Source: Streptomyces sp. CB02923 | GTDB lineage: Bacteria; Actinomycetota; Actinomycetes; Streptomycetales; Streptomycetaceae | DNA: 64,000 nucleotides | Reading direction: 5' to 3' | Assembly (NCBI RefSeq): GCF_001905005.1 | Contig: NZ_LWKZ01000001.1 | Location: 313,775-377,774, forward strand | Shown here: positions 8,333 to 17,947 of the stretch, one piece after another | Layout: each line of letters opens with the position of its first letter | Position numbering within the stretch: position 1 is the first letter of the stretch | The notes under the pieces: generated by a model | What the model was told of the DNA's origin: nothing | Databases searched by the model: none | Seen by the model: only the letters and a program-made list of their open reading frames with translations | Translations under genes and position numbers: made by a program

Positions 8333-8473
8333 GCGGAATTCTGCGAGGCGAGCGGCCACCGGGTCCGGGCTGTCAGCGTAGACAACTCGTGTCTCCCCGA
8401 GGACGGCTCCGGAGCGGTCGAGAACAGCGACGTCCAGCCACCGATCCGACCAGTCGCACCCCGCAAATAGCAA
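8333..8473 (-). pseudogene. IS110-family transposase 5' fragment
   Basis: From TTG 8473, preceded by GGAGGTGGG, the first 47 codons read like the N-terminus of an IS110-type DEDD transposase (FAGCDWSDRWLDVAVLD, with the first acidic residue present). Similarity ends near 8333. The frame continues into the terminator and stops at 8165 without the rest of the catalytic domain or the serine-containing C-terminal domain. It is a deletion remnant of an insertion sequence near the left side of the cargo region. Confidence 0.6.
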
Positions 8474-8541
8474 CTACCCACCTCCATATGGCAGAAGGAA
8501 AACGGACGTGACTGAGACAGGGACGGTACGCCGCCCCCGTC

Positions 8542-9363
8542 TCAGCCGGCGGGGGCGCGCAGGAGCCGCTCCCGCGTGCTCTCGGGCAGCACCCGGCGCA
8601 GCACCGGTGCGGTGGAGCCGAGTGCGGTGGCGAAGCCCGCCACGAGGTCGTGCGGCGTGCTGGGGCCGAAGGACGCGGCCCACAGGCACGGTGCCCCCAG
8701 GGCCGGCTCGGCCCACGCCTGCCACCCGGCCGGGCCCGCCTCATCGGCCTCGGCCGTCAGGGTGCGCGGGTCGGTGTCCTGGATGAGGGGCGGCACCTCG
8801 CCGAGGCTGATGTGCGTGGCGAAGGTCGGGTCCATCGCTCCCGCGCGGGGCTGGTCGATGTCGCGGAACCAGCCGTGCGCGGTCACCGCGTCGAGGACCA
8901 GCTCGGGGCCGCCCAGCGGGGCACCGGGCTGGTCGCGGGCGTCGAGCGCGACGAGGAAGTCGGCCAGGGCCTCCCCCGGGGTGTCGGGGGTGAAGTAGGC
9001 GGACCACTGCGCGAGCGGGCTGCTGGTGTCCGAGCGAGCCGAGACCTGCCAGGCGATGGGCAGTTCCCCCAGGTGGAATGGCTCGTCCGCCAGGACCCAT
9101 TGGGCCCAGCGGAGGGTGTCGGGGCTGATGTGCAGGACGGTACTGCGCAGGACCTGGCGGTCCTGCGGTGCTTCGTCCGGCTCCTGCCGTCCGCGGACGA
9201 TCGTCAGGCTCGTCCAGCCCAGGCCGGCGAGCGTGTCGGCGACGGTGTCGTAGAGACGTCCGTCGTCACCGGCCAGGTGCCGGGGGCCGACCCAGTACGC
9301 GGGCTGGGCGCCGTGCGGGGTGGGCGGGTCGGGCGGGAACTCGGGATGCAGGGGCGCCTCCAA
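8542..9363 (-). CDS. DUF317-domain protein
   Basis: 273-aa protein with two DUF317-like units. The signature VGPRHLAGDD lies near residue 25, and a second WxxAEP...LWAASFGPSTPHDLVAGFATAL block is near the C-terminus. DUF317 proteins are abundant in Streptomyces chromosome arms and mobile elements, with no established biochemical role. TTG start at 9363 lies three bases after the upstream gene's stop, so the two are cotranscribed. Three other DUF317 genes lie at 21178, 52498 and 53668. Confidence 0.75.
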   Translation of the reverse strand: MEAPLHPEFPPDPPTPHGAQPAYWVGPRHLAGDDGRLYDTVADTLAGLGWTSLTIVRGRQEPDEAPQDRQVLRSTVLHISPDTLRWAQWVLADEPFHLGELPIAWQVSARSDTSSPLAQWSAYFTPDTPGEALADFLVALDARDQPGAPLGGPELVLDAVTAHGWFRDIDQPRAGAMDPTFATHISLGEVPPLIQDTDPRTLTAEADEAGPAGWQAWAEPALGAPCLWAASFGPSTPHDLVAGFATALGSTAPVLRRVLPESTRERLLRAPAG

Positions 9364-9366
9364 AGG

Positions 9367-9675
9367 CTAGATGCGGTTCTGGTTGCCGCCGGCCCTGCGG
9401 CGCGGCCGGCGCGGGGGCGCCTGGACGGGAGACTGCCAGGCCAGCTCGACGGCGACCTCAGGCGGCAGGTGTCCGAGCTGGGTGTCCGCGTCCCGCCCCT
9501 CGGCGAGGTAGACGACACGCCGGCCGGTCTCGTCGGTGGCCTGGACGGCCTGCTCCACGCGGTGCGCCATCGGGAAGAACGGGTTCACCGCCAGCCGCAC
9601 CGGAAGGCCCCGGCCGCAGGCGGACAACAGGTCGATGAGATCGCCGACGGTCAACTCCGTATGAGGCACGGACAA
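9367..9675 (-). CDS. Small conserved mobile-element protein
   Basis: 102-aa protein. The N-terminal half (LTVGDLIDLLSACGRGLPVRLAVNPFFP) matches a conserved type in Streptomyces elements, usually next to DUF317 genes. The C-terminus is basic (PPRRPRRRAGG). TTG start at 9675 follows AAGGAGG closely; a GTG two codons downstream is the alternative. It forms an operon with the DUF317 gene that follows. Function unknown. Confidence 0.65.
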   Translation of the reverse strand: MSVPHTELTVGDLIDLLSACGRGLPVRLAVNPFFPMAHRVEQAVQATDETGRRVVYLAEGRDADTQLGHLPPEVAVELAWQSPVQAPPRRPRRRAGGNQNRI

Positions 9676-9778
9676 TCATCCTCCTTGCATGAGGGAACGC
9701 GATGAGTGGCAGCCTGCGCTGCCGCCGGACGCAAAAAAGGCTTTCTTCGGCGAAGAACTCCCGGCTCAAGCCGGAGCG

Positions 9779-10150
9779 TTACTGGCGCCGGGAAGTCTCC
9801 AGCACGCGCGCCGCGGCGGCGGCGACGATATCGGCCGGTGTCTCGGTCCCGAAGGACATCTTGTAGCCAGGAGCACTCGCCGTGCCGGTGACGGCGATCA
9901 CCCATCCTTCGTCCTTCACCCAGCCCTCGTCGGCTCCGCCGGGTCGGCCGTTGGGGAACCAACCGAGGTAGAACCGGCCATCACGGCTGTTGATGTGGAC
10001 ATCGGCACGGTCATCCACGACGTGCGTGAACTCGGCGTCTGCGAACTGGTCGAGCACCCGCATCGGCTGGCCGGGTCCGAGCCTCCAGGAGCGGAGCCGA
10101 AGGGCCGCGACGGTCGTGGCGAATCCAGGTTGCAGGGCATCCACTGCCAC
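9779..10150 (-). CDS. Single-unit DUF317 protein
   Basis: 123-aa protein of one DUF317-type unit. It includes LGPGQPMRVLDQFAD, FTHVVDDRADVHIN and FYLGWFPNG, and ends with PADIVAAAAARVL. GTG 10150 is chosen because GAGAGG lies seven bases upstream and the product then starts just before the conserved region. The open frame continues to 10324 without a better signal. It heads the minus-strand group 10150-8542. Confidence 0.65.
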   Translation of the reverse strand: MAVDALQPGFATTVAALRLRSWRLGPGQPMRVLDQFADAEFTHVVDDRADVHINSRDGRFYLGWFPNGRPGGADEGWVKDEGWVIAVTGTASAPGYKMSFGTETPADIVAAAAARVLETSRRQ

Positions 10151-10818
10151 GGCATCACCTCTCTGACCTGGGGATTTCGGGGAAGGTCGTCTACGTTGAC
10201 ATGTCCCTGCGGCTTCCACCAGTCCTTTGGCGATCTTTCTTGTCTGCTCCCGGCGAACTATGGCAGCAGAGAGGGTGGGTGACGCAACGGGCTTCTTCTC
10301 TGACCCTGCCCCATGACCGATCATGCGTTATCCCGTGCCCGGGCGCCGCGACCCCTGAAGTAGGGATCACGTGCATCCGGCAGCAAGTAGGCACCCCCGA
10401 CTGAATAACTGCCAAGCCAGAGGGCGTCACTCAATCACCCGAGCCGGCTGATTGAGTGCATATCTAAGCAATTAAGAACTTCGGATGCATTGAAGAGGGA
10501 AATGCCTAATTGTTTACAAGGGGGCGACGGCGGGGACATGTGAACGTGGCGAAATCAGCCACCGGCAACGCCGTCGAGGCACCTTGTTAATGAGCGGGAT
10601 TTAGAAAACTCGCTTACATCAGCCCCCTCGCGAAAAACTCCAGCACCAGATGCATCTGTTTAGCGTTCAGGCAGTGCCGGTCGGGCGTATGCGCCTGACG
10701 GTTCTGCCTGGCGTGGGCACTTTCGCACATCCAACGATGTGGCTGTAAAGCACCTTATGTAATCAGATTCTCGGATTATTCTGGTTATGAAGTCAGCCTC
10801 TAGGTGAAGGGGAGTGTC
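10151..10818. other. 668-base intergenic region with AT-rich half
   Basis: No convincing gene. It separates divergent transcription units. The right half (about 10440-10800) is clearly richer in A and T than the rest of the window, with runs such as TTGTTTACAA and TAATCAG...GGATTA. It probably holds the promoter of the 10819 gene and of the polyketide genes. See the separate inverted repeat. Confidence 0.5.
10428..10458. promoter_or_regulatory. 10-bp inverted repeat, candidate operator
   Basis: CACTCAATCA (10428-10437) and TGATTGAGTG (10449-10458) are perfect inverted arms with an 11-base spacer. The position, between divergent units at the edge of the AT-rich stretch, fits a dimeric regulator site. 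The spacer length makes it a weaker terminator candidate. Confidence 0.5.
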
Positions 10819-11223
10819 ATGTCAGACGAGGTGATTGGCGAACTCCGTAACACCGTCAACGCGACGCGTGTGGTGAGCGTCGAGAATGACACTGTCGTGC
10901 TCGAACTGTCGGCGGCTGGCACGGGGCAGTTTCTGGGACAGGCCGTGACAGACTTTGGGACCCACGTCTCGACGCGATACCTCGACGGGACCGAGTCGGC
11001 CAGTGCGCAAATCGTGATCACGTCGGAATCCGGGCAAGGCCAGCTCGTTCTCGTAGGCTCCGCCACAGGTGAGGTGGGGGCTGGCGGCACAGTGACCTTC
11101 AAGGGCATGGTGACGGCGCGCGCACCCGAAGGGCCTTTCGCGGAACTGAACGGAAAGGCCCTCCTGGGAGAGTCCGTGGTGGATCCTGATGGAATAGCCG
11201 TGCACCACTACCGCCGGTACTGA
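10819..11223 (+). CDS. Small beta-rich protein upstream of the PKS
   Basis: 134-aa protein with no signal peptide. Alternating beta-strand patterns and Gly turns (IVITSESGQGQLVLVGSATG) suggest a small barrel, such as the allene-oxide-cyclase or lipocalin-like folds; this is inference from pattern only. Start ATG 10819 with AAGGGGAG at 10807-10814. It is codirectional with the PKS and may encode a cyclase, binding protein or immunity factor for the product. Confidence 0.6.
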   Translation: MSDEVIGELRNTVNATRVVSVENDTVVLELSAAGTGQFLGQAVTDFGTHVSTRYLDGTESASAQIVITSESGQGQLVLVGSATGEVGAGGTVTFKGMVTARAPEGPFAELNGKALLGESVVDPDGIAVHHYRRY

Positions 11224-11439
11224 GGTCACCTGTTATCCAGGCGTGCGGCAGGGGCGGCGGCCGGGGCGGCTGAGCACTCTGGTCCCCGGCGGGCGTTATC
11301 CGACGCCTTGCGCCCCTGCCTGGGGTGAATGTTCCACGAACCCCGACGCCTGGGTCAGATCATTGAGGCCGAATGAGGCCGCGGATGCGCCTCTGCAGGG
11401 AGTCGGCAGGGTCAGTTCAGCGCCTTCGGAATTCCCCGT

Positions 11440-11631
11440 ATGGTTGAGCAGGTAACGCTGTCAGGCGGCGTGACGTCCGGTGAATTACGCAACAGCGTTT
11501 CCGGCGAGGCCGTTTTGCCGTGCAACGGCCGCTCCCTTTGCGGCATTGCTTTCAGAGCCGCGGTGCTCGGCCAGGGCGATCTCAGGCCGCGCTGTTTGCC
11601 GGGCCGGGGAACGAGGGAGGCAATTGCATGA
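11440..11631 (+). CDS. Possible small gene coupled to the PKS
   Basis: 63-codon frame whose stop overlaps the PKS ATG (ATGA, 11628-11631). Its segment SGELRNSVSG resembles IGELRNTVNA near the start of the 10819 product. The upstream signal is weak (CGGA). It could be a coupling leader, a decayed partial copy of the 10819 gene, or chance. Confidence 0.3.
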   Translation: MVEQVTLSGGVTSGELRNSVSGEAVLPCNGRSLCGIAFRAAVLGQGDLRPRCLPGRGTREAIA

Positions 11632-14600
11632 GCAGCATTCGGGGCGATGGCTGTGACGTCCTGCCGGCTCCCTGGGACGAGCCGGTGGCCGTGGTCGGTG
11701 CCGCGTGCCGGGCGCCGGGGGGCGTGGATTCCCTCGCGGCGTTGTGGCGGTTGCTGGCTGAGGGACGCGAGACCGTGGGGCCCGTGCCCAAGGAACGGTG
11801 GGACGCCGACGCGATCGCCGCCGGCCTGCCGGAGCGTGTGGCCTGCCGGATCAGGCGGGGAGGGTTCCTCGAAGGGGACCTCGGAGCCTTCGATGCGCAG
11901 GCGTTCGGCATTTCGGGGGCGGAAGCCACGTGGATGGATCCGCAGCACAGGCTGCTGCTCATGACCGCTTGGGAGGCGTGCGAACACGCCGGCATCCCGG
12001 TTGATGCGCTGCGCGGTTCGCAGACGGGCGTGTTCGCGGGCATGTACTGGATGGACAACTATCTGCGGGGCCATCGGGGGCCGCAAGAGACCGAGGGGTA
12101 CTGGTTCTCCGGCGGTGTGCACGGGGTGGGCGTCGGCAGGGTCGCGTACCTGCTGGACCTGCACGGCCCCAGCTTGTCGGTGGATACGGCCTGCTCGTCC
12201 TCGCTGGTTGCCGTCCACCTGGCCTGCCAGTCGCTGCGCGCGGGCGAGTGCGGGATGGCCCTGGCCGGCGGGGTGGCGGCCGGTCTCGGGCCGGAGGTCA
12301 CGGTCGCTTCGTCGCGGTGGGAGATGTTCTCGCCCACCGGCCGCTGCCATGCCTTCGACAAGAAGGCCGACGGTTACCTGCGGGCCGAGGGCTGCGGCGT
12401 GGTGGTGCTCAAGCTGCTGAAGGATGCTCGCCGGGACGGTGACCGTGTCCTGGCGGTGCTGCGTGGTTCGGCGGTCAACCAGGACGGCCGATCGGTGCGT
12501 CTGACCGCGCCGTCGGCCCAGGCGCAGGCCGCGGTGTTCGCCGCCGCGTTGCGCCGGGCGGGGGTGCGGGGCGAGCAGGTCGGCATGATCGAGGCGCACG
12601 GCACCGGGACCACGATCGGCGATCCGCTGGAGTTCTCGGCGATCAAAGAGGTCTACGGAGCGGGCGACTACCCGTGCGCAGTCGGATCGATCAAGACGAA
12701 CATCGGCCACACGGAAGCCGCCTCCGGGGTTCTGGGGCTGCTGAAGGCGATCGTGAGCCTGCGGCACGGCCGTGTTCCGGCGACGCTGCACTTCACCGAG
12801 TTCCATCCGCAGATCGACGCGGGAGAGTGCCGCCTCTACGTTCCGACCTCGATGGAGCCCTGGCCGGTGCCGCAGGGGCCGCGGCTGGCGGCTGTTTCCT
12901 CCTACGGGGTGGGAGGGACCAATGCCCACGTCATCGTCGAGGCCGCCGGGGACGACGCCGCAACACGTGGGGGGCTGGAGAGCGTCGTGGAGGAGGGGCG
13001 TCGGGCGGTGTACCTGCTGAGCGGGAGTTCTCAGGCGGCCGTACGCCGTTACGCGGCCCGGCTGGCCGACTGGCTCGACAGCGATGACGGACAGGGCGTT
13101 GAGCTGCCGGATATCGCGCACACCCTCGCTGTACGCCGCTCTCACGGTGCCCGGCGTGCCGCGGTGGTGGCAGCGTCCCGCGACGAGTTGGTGAGCCGTC
13201 TGCGGCACCTCGGCGCGCAGGAGGAGACCGGGGGGACGGCGGCGGGAAGCGTGCGGCCCAGCGGTCCGGGGCCGGTCTTCGTCTACTCCGGGCACGGGTC
13301 GCAGTGGGCGGGCATGTGCCGGGGGCTCCTGGACACCGATGAGGCGTTCACGGCCGTCATCGACGAGCTGGAGCCGCTGTTGCGGCAGGAGGCCGGTTTC
13401 TCCCTGCGCGGGGTACTCGGCCGCGAGGACACCGTTACCGGGGTGGCGCGGGTGCAACCTACGTTGTTCGCCGTGCAGGTGGCTCTGACGGCGATGTGGC
13501 GGGCGCGCGGAGTGCAGCCGGCCGCTGTCATCGGCCACTCGATGGGCGAGGTGGCCGCAGCGGTCGCGTGCGGGGCCTTGAGCATCCGGGACGGTGTGCG
13601 GGTGATCTGCCGCCGCGCCCGGCTGCTCACCCGCGTGACCGGAGGCGCGATGGCGGCCGTTCATCTGTCCGCCGACCACGTGCGGCGCGCGCTGGTGGAG
13701 CGTCGGGCGGCGGAGGTGGAGGTTGCCGTGCTCGCCGCCCCCGAAAGCACGGTCATCTCCGGCGACGCCGCCGCCGTCGAGCGGCTCGTCGGCCTGTGGG
13801 AGAGGGAGGGGGTCGGCGTCGCCCGGATCCAGGTCGAGGTCGCCTCGCACTCGGCCCAGATGGACCCGGTCCTCGATGACCTGCGCAAGCGCCTGGCGGA
13901 ACTCGCCCCGGGCAGGCCCCGCTGCCGCTTCTACACCACGGTCGCCGACGACCCCCGAGCGGAATTGCCATTGGACGCGGACTACTGGGTGGCCAACCAG
14001 CGGCGCCCCGTGCGATTCGCAGCAGCCGTCGAAGCCGCAGCAGGCGACGGACACTGCGCCTTCGTCGAGATCAATGTCCACTCGATGCTGGCGCGTGCGA
14101 TCACCGCGACGCTTGCCGACTGCGATGCCTTCGTGACGCCGACCCTGCTGCGCCATGGTGACGAAGTGCTGGACTTCGAAACCCACGTCGCCGCCCTCCA
14201 CTGCCACGGGGTGCCCGTTGCCTGGCGACGGCAGTACGGCCGGGGCCGGCTGGCAGAGGTACCGGCCACGTGCTGGGACCCCGGACATCACTGGATCGAG
14301 CCGAGCGCACTGACCCGCGGTGGCACCGTGGCCGACGCTGGTGGTCAGCCGCCGCATCCGCTGCTGGGGACCAGGATTCGCGACCCCCGCGAGCCGGGTC
14401 GTCACCTGTGGCAGTGCGACCTCGCACCGCACGTGACGGCATGGCTGAGGGACCACCACGCCGCGGGCGCCCCCGCGATGCCGGGCGCTGCGTGGGCGGA
14501 GATGGCGCTGAGCGCCGCCCGGACCATCGCCCCCGGCGGGCTGTGCCCACGCGTACGGGACCTCACGTTCGATGCCTTCCTTCCTCTGGGGGCGGCAGGC

Positions 14601-17600
14601 ATACGCCTGACCTCGCAAAGTGAAGTGCGCACGGATCGCGAGGCGGCGTGGCAGGTGTTCTCCCCTACCGAGGGGGGAAGTTTCGAGCGGCACAGTCACG
14701 CGACCCTGACCGCTGTCCCCCAGGCGGGCGGCCCGCCGCCCGCACGGCTTGACTCGCTGCGCGCCGCCTGCCCGCAGTCCATCGACGTCACGGCGGTTCG
14801 CGAGCGGTGGAGGACCAGCTGCGGCATCTCCTACGGCCCGGCCTTTGATGTCATGGCCACCCTCCAGGTCTCCCCAAGCGGTCACGGCCCGGCGGCCCTC
14901 GCCGCTGTGGCCATCCCCGACGCCACCCGGTCGCTGACCGCGCGCTTTCAATGGCACCCGGCCCTGCTGGACGGCTGCCTGCAAAGTCTCCTGGCGCTGT
15001 GGACCACCCGCGTCGACCTCCCGCCAGGAAGCGCCTATCCGCTCGGCATCGGCGAACTACAGGTGCATGGCGCTACCGCCGACGGAGTGTGGTGCCACGT
15101 GCGTGCCACCTCCCTCGACACCCACCAGATCACCGGATCGCTGTGCCTGCTGAACGCCGACGGCGCCGTCCTCGCCCACGCCGATGGCATCCGCTTTGTC
15201 CACCAGCCCACCCGCGCAGCCCGGCGCCTCCAGCCCTACCTCCACCAGCTCCACTGGCAGCAGCAGGACCTGATCGCGCCCGCCCGCACCGAGACGGGCA
15301 GCTGGCTCGCGGTGACCGAAGGCGAGCCCCAGGGCTGGCAGAAACAGCTCCTGGCCGAACTCGCCGCCCGGGCGCCCCTCACCCGGCTGCCCGTACCGGC
15401 CGACGCCGACGAGGCAACGCTGGGCGAGCGACTCGAGGCCGCGCTCCCCCAGACCGGTCCGGCCGTCACCGACCTGCTGCTGATCGCCCGCCAGGACGAC
15501 GCCACCGACGACCAAGCCGTCGAACAGGCCCACCGGCGGATCGCACACATCATCACCACCGTCCAGCACCTGGACCGCATCCGGCCCGCGACCCGCCTCC
15601 ACCTCATCACCCACCACGCCCACAGCCTGCCCTGCGACCAGCACGTGGCCCTGGCCCACGCAGGCATCCGCGGATTACACCGCGTCCTGACCTACGAACA
15701 CCCCGCCCTGCGCCCCGTCCTGCTGGACACCGACACCCTCACCAGCCCCGGCAAGATCGCCGCCCAACTCCTCGCCGACGACCCCGAGGACGAAGTCGCC
15801 TGGCGGTCCGACCAGCGATACGTCCTACGCATCGTCCCCGCGCCCCTGACCCCTCACGAACGCCGAACCATCTCATGCACGCCACACACAACATCACTGC
15901 AAGCTGACACCGACGGAACCACGCTCACCTACACGGTCCAGCCGAACGTGGACGCCCCGCCGGACGAGACCGCCATCACCGTGACGGCCACCTGCTCGAC
16001 CGACCTGGGGTATGACCTGCCCCTGATGCCCTGTGCCGGAATCACCGACCACGGCACGGTGGCCGCCCTCGTCCCGACGACAGCGCCCACCAGCCGCACC
16101 ACCGCCGCCGCGCACTGGACCGTCCCCGTTCCTGCCACCAGCAACGCCGCGCAGGTCGCCTGCTCCCTCCTGCCCTACCTGGCTGCCCACTACGCCCTGC
16201 ACCACCTCGCCCGCCTGGCCGCCGGCGAACGCGTCCTGCTCCACGGCGCCACGGGCACCCTCGCAGCCGCGGCTCGGCACACCGCCACCGCCGCAGGCGC
16301 CGACATCAGCGTCTCGGCCCCCGACAACGAGCCCGGCCTTCGCCTCCCCCACACACCAGGCACCATCCGCGCAGATCAGCTCGCCGGCGTCAACCGGCGC
16401 TTCGACGTCATCCTCGACACCGACGGCCGCGCCGCCCCGGACTTCGGATCCCTCCTCGCCCCCGGAGGCCGTCTCGTCACCTGCCGGGCCGGCAGCCGCC
16501 GCCCACCCACCGTCACGAACCACAACACGCTCACGTGCACCCTGAATCTGGCCGGCCTCCTCAGAGACGACGCGGACACCGCCAGCGCCCTGCTGGCCGA
16601 GATCGGCCAGGCACTGGTCCAGGAAACCCTCCCCCCGCTCCCCTACACAGACCACCCCCTGGCCGACCTCGCCCTGACGCCCGGCGCCACACCGCCCGAC
16701 ACCCGCCCTGCCGCATACCGCTGGCCGCACGGCCCCCTTACCGCTCACATCCCCCCGCAACAGATCCCCCTCATACGCCCGGACGGCGGCTACGTCATCA
16801 CCGGCGGCCTGGGCGGCCTCGGCCTCGTGCTGTGCCGCTGGCTCACCGACCACGGAGCCGGCACCATCATCCTCAGCAGCCGCTCCAGCCCGACCCCCGA
16901 AGCCACTACCGCGATCGAGCGCCTACGCACCGCCGGCACCCGGATCGACATCATCAACGCCGACATCGCCGAACCCGGCACCGCCGAACGCTTGCTGCAC
17001 GCCGCCCAACGCCACGGCCACCGGCTGCGCGGCATCATCCACGCCGCAGCCGTCGTCGACGACGCCGCCGTCACCCGCATCACCCCCGGCCTCCTGGACC
17101 GCGTCTGGCAGCCCAAGGCCAACGGCGCCTGGCTGCTGCACCAGGCCAGCACCCGCTACGACCTGGACTGGTGGGTCGCCTTCTCCTCCTTCGTCCCCAT
17201 CATCGGATCCCCCGGACAGGCCGCCTACGCCGCCGCCTCCGCCTGGCTCGACGAACTCATCACCCACCGCCGAGCCGCCGGCCTGCCCGCGCTCGGCATC
17301 AACTGGGGAGCCTGGGCCGAAGTCGGGATCGGCGCACGCACCATCGGCGACCGCGGCTTCGCGACCATCCCCCTCACCGATGCCCTCGACGGCCTGGAAC
17401 TCCTGCTCACCCACGACCGCACCCACAGCAGCTTCGTCAACATCGACTTCGACAAGTGGCTGGCCCCCTACCCACAAGCCGCAGCGGCCCCGTTCTTCTC
17501 CCACCTGCTCCGGCAGAGCACCGCCGCCCTCACCACGTCACGCCACGAGGACCCGCTGGCGGCCCTTCGCTCCGCGGACAGCTCACGGCGCCCCGCCCTG

Positions 17601-17915
17601 CTGGCCCGATTCATCACCGCACAAGCCGCCGAACTCCTGTACTGCGACCCCGACCGCATCGCCCCCCACACTTCTCTGCTCACCGTCGGCGTGGACTCCA
17701 TGATCGCCACCCAACTGCTCAACCGGCTTCAGCAGAGCGTGGGCCTGACCATCCCCCAAAACGTCCTGTGGGCCAACCCCACCGTCACTGCCCTCACCGA
17801 CTACACCCTCAACCACCTGCCACACCAGAGCCCGCCTACCGCACCGGACCCGATCCCGCCGAACGCACCTAGTCTCCCGCCCCACGCCCCGGCAAAGCCC
17901 GCCCCGCCGCCCTGA
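11628..17915 (+). CDS. Type I polyketide synthase, KS-AT-DH-(degenerate ER)-KR-ACP
   Basis: Single-module reducing PKS, 2095 aa. KS (about 18-440): Cys189 in DTACSSSL, His324 in EAHGTGT and His361 in GHTEAASG are intact. AT (about 565-860): Ser638 in GHSMGE and His741 in VASHSAQ, resembling mycobacterial Pks/Mas-type AT domains. DH: His943 in HxxxGxxxxP and Asp1115. A 300-residue ER-like region (about 1400-1690) lacks the NADPH glycine motif (GATGTLAAAA near 1540). KR: GGLGGLG near 1726, Ser1853/1854 and Tyr1867, with Ser replacing the usual Asn at Tyr+4. ACP: Ser2024. No thioesterase. Start ATG 11628 with GAGGGAGG. A trans-acting MDR reductase follows. It probably acts iteratively. Confidence 0.93.
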   Translation: MSSIRGDGCDVLPAPWDEPVAVVGAACRAPGGVDSLAALWRLLAEGRETVGPVPKERWDADAIAAGLPERVACRIRRGGFLEGDLGAFDAQAFGISGAEATWMDPQHRLLLMTAWEACEHAGIPVDALRGSQTGVFAGMYWMDNYLRGHRGPQETEGYWFSGGVHGVGVGRVAYLLDLHGPSLSVDTACSSSLVAVHLACQSLRAGECGMALAGGVAAGLGPEVTVASSRWEMFSPTGRCHAFDKKADGYLRAEGCGVVVLKLLKDARRDGDRVLAVLRGSAVNQDGRSVRLTAPSAQAQAAVFAAALRRAGVRGEQVGMIEAHGTGTTIGDPLEFSAIKEVYGAGDYPCAVGSIKTNIGHTEAASGVLGLLKAIVSLRHGRVPATLHFTEFHPQIDAGECRLYVPTSMEPWPVPQGPRLAAVSSYGVGGTNAHVIVEAAGDDAATRGGLESVVEEGRRAVYLLSGSSQAAVRRYAARLADWLDSDDGQGVELPDIAHTLAVRRSHGARRAAVVAASRDELVSRLRHLGAQEETGGTAAGSVRPSGPGPVFVYSGHGSQWAGMCRGLLDTDEAFTAVIDELEPLLRQEAGFSLRGVLGREDTVTGVARVQPTLFAVQVALTAMWRARGVQPAAVIGHSMGEVAAAVACGALSIRDGVRVICRRARLLTRVTGGAMAAVHLSADHVRRALVERRAAEVEVAVLAAPESTVISGDAAAVERLVGLWEREGVGVARIQVEVASHSAQMDPVLDDLRKRLAELAPGRPRCRFYTTVADDPRAELPLDADYWVANQRRPVRFAAAVEAAAGDGHCAFVEINVHSMLARAITATLADCDAFVTPTLLRHGDEVLDFETHVAALHCHGVPVAWRRQYGRGRLAEVPATCWDPGHHWIEPSALTRGGTVADAGGQPPHPLLGTRIRDPREPGRHLWQCDLAPHVTAWLRDHHAAGAPAMPGAAWAEMALSAARTIAPGGLCPRVRDLTFDAFLPLGAAGIRLTSQSEVRTDREAAWQVFSPTEGGSFERHSHATLTAVPQAGGPPPARLDSLRAACPQSIDVTAVRERWRTSCGISYGPAFDVMATLQVSPSGHGPAALAAVAIPDATRSLTARFQWHPALLDGCLQSLLALWTTRVDLPPGSAYPLGIGELQVHGATADGVWCHVRATSLDTHQITGSLCLLNADGAVLAHADGIRFVHQPTRAARRLQPYLHQLHWQQQDLIAPARTETGSWLAVTEGEPQGWQKQLLAELAARAPLTRLPVPADADEATLGERLEAALPQTGPAVTDLLLIARQDDATDDQAVEQAHRRIAHIITTVQHLDRIRPATRLHLITHHAHSLPCDQHVALAHAGIRGLHRVLTYEHPALRPVLLDTDTLTSPGKIAAQLLADDPEDEVAWRSDQRYVLRIVPAPLTPHERRTISCTPHTTSLQADTDGTTLTYTVQPNVDAPPDETAITVTATCSTDLGYDLPLMPCAGITDHGTVAALVPTTAPTSRTTAAAHWTVPVPATSNAAQVACSLLPYLAAHYALHHLARLAAGERVLLHGATGTLAAAARHTATAAGADISVSAPDNEPGLRLPHTPGTIRADQLAGVNRRFDVILDTDGRAAPDFGSLLAPGGRLVTCRAGSRRPPTVTNHNTLTCTLNLAGLLRDDADTASALLAEIGQALVQETLPPLPYTDHPLADLALTPGATPPDTRPAAYRWPHGPLTAHIPPQQIPLIRPDGGYVITGGLGGLGLVLCRWLTDHGAGTIILSSRSSPTPEATTAIERLRTAGTRIDIINADIAEPGTAERLLHAAQRHGHRLRGIIHAAAVVDDAAVTRITPGLLDRVWQPKANGAWLLHQASTRYDLDWWVAFSSFVPIIGSPGQAAYAAASAWLDELITHRRAAGLPALGINWGAWAEVGIGARTIGDRGFATIPLTDALDGLELLLTHDRTHSSFVNIDFDKWLAPYPQAAAAPFFSHLLRQSTAALTTSRHEDPLAALRSADSSRRPALLARFITAQAAELLYCDPDRIAPHTSLLTVGVDSMIATQLLNRLQQSVGLTIPQNVLWANPTVTALTDYTLNHLPHQSPPTAPDPIPPNAPSLPPHAPAKPAPPP

Positions 17916-17947
17916 CAGCACGCCCCCGCAAGCAGGAGGAGGCACCC

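Noticed and set aside
10191..10430. Small frames on both strands in the 10.2-10.4 kb gap
   Set aside because: No start signals or recognisable sequence; a Lys/Arg-rich stretch upstream of GTG 10150 on the minus strand was considered as an N-terminal extension, but the GAGAGG signal favours the shorter form.
11412..14984. A 1190-codon open frame antisense to the PKS
   Set aside because: It mirrors the PKS third-position GC bias, has no domain I recognise, and its product is rich in His/Arg/Gly as expected of a shadow frame.
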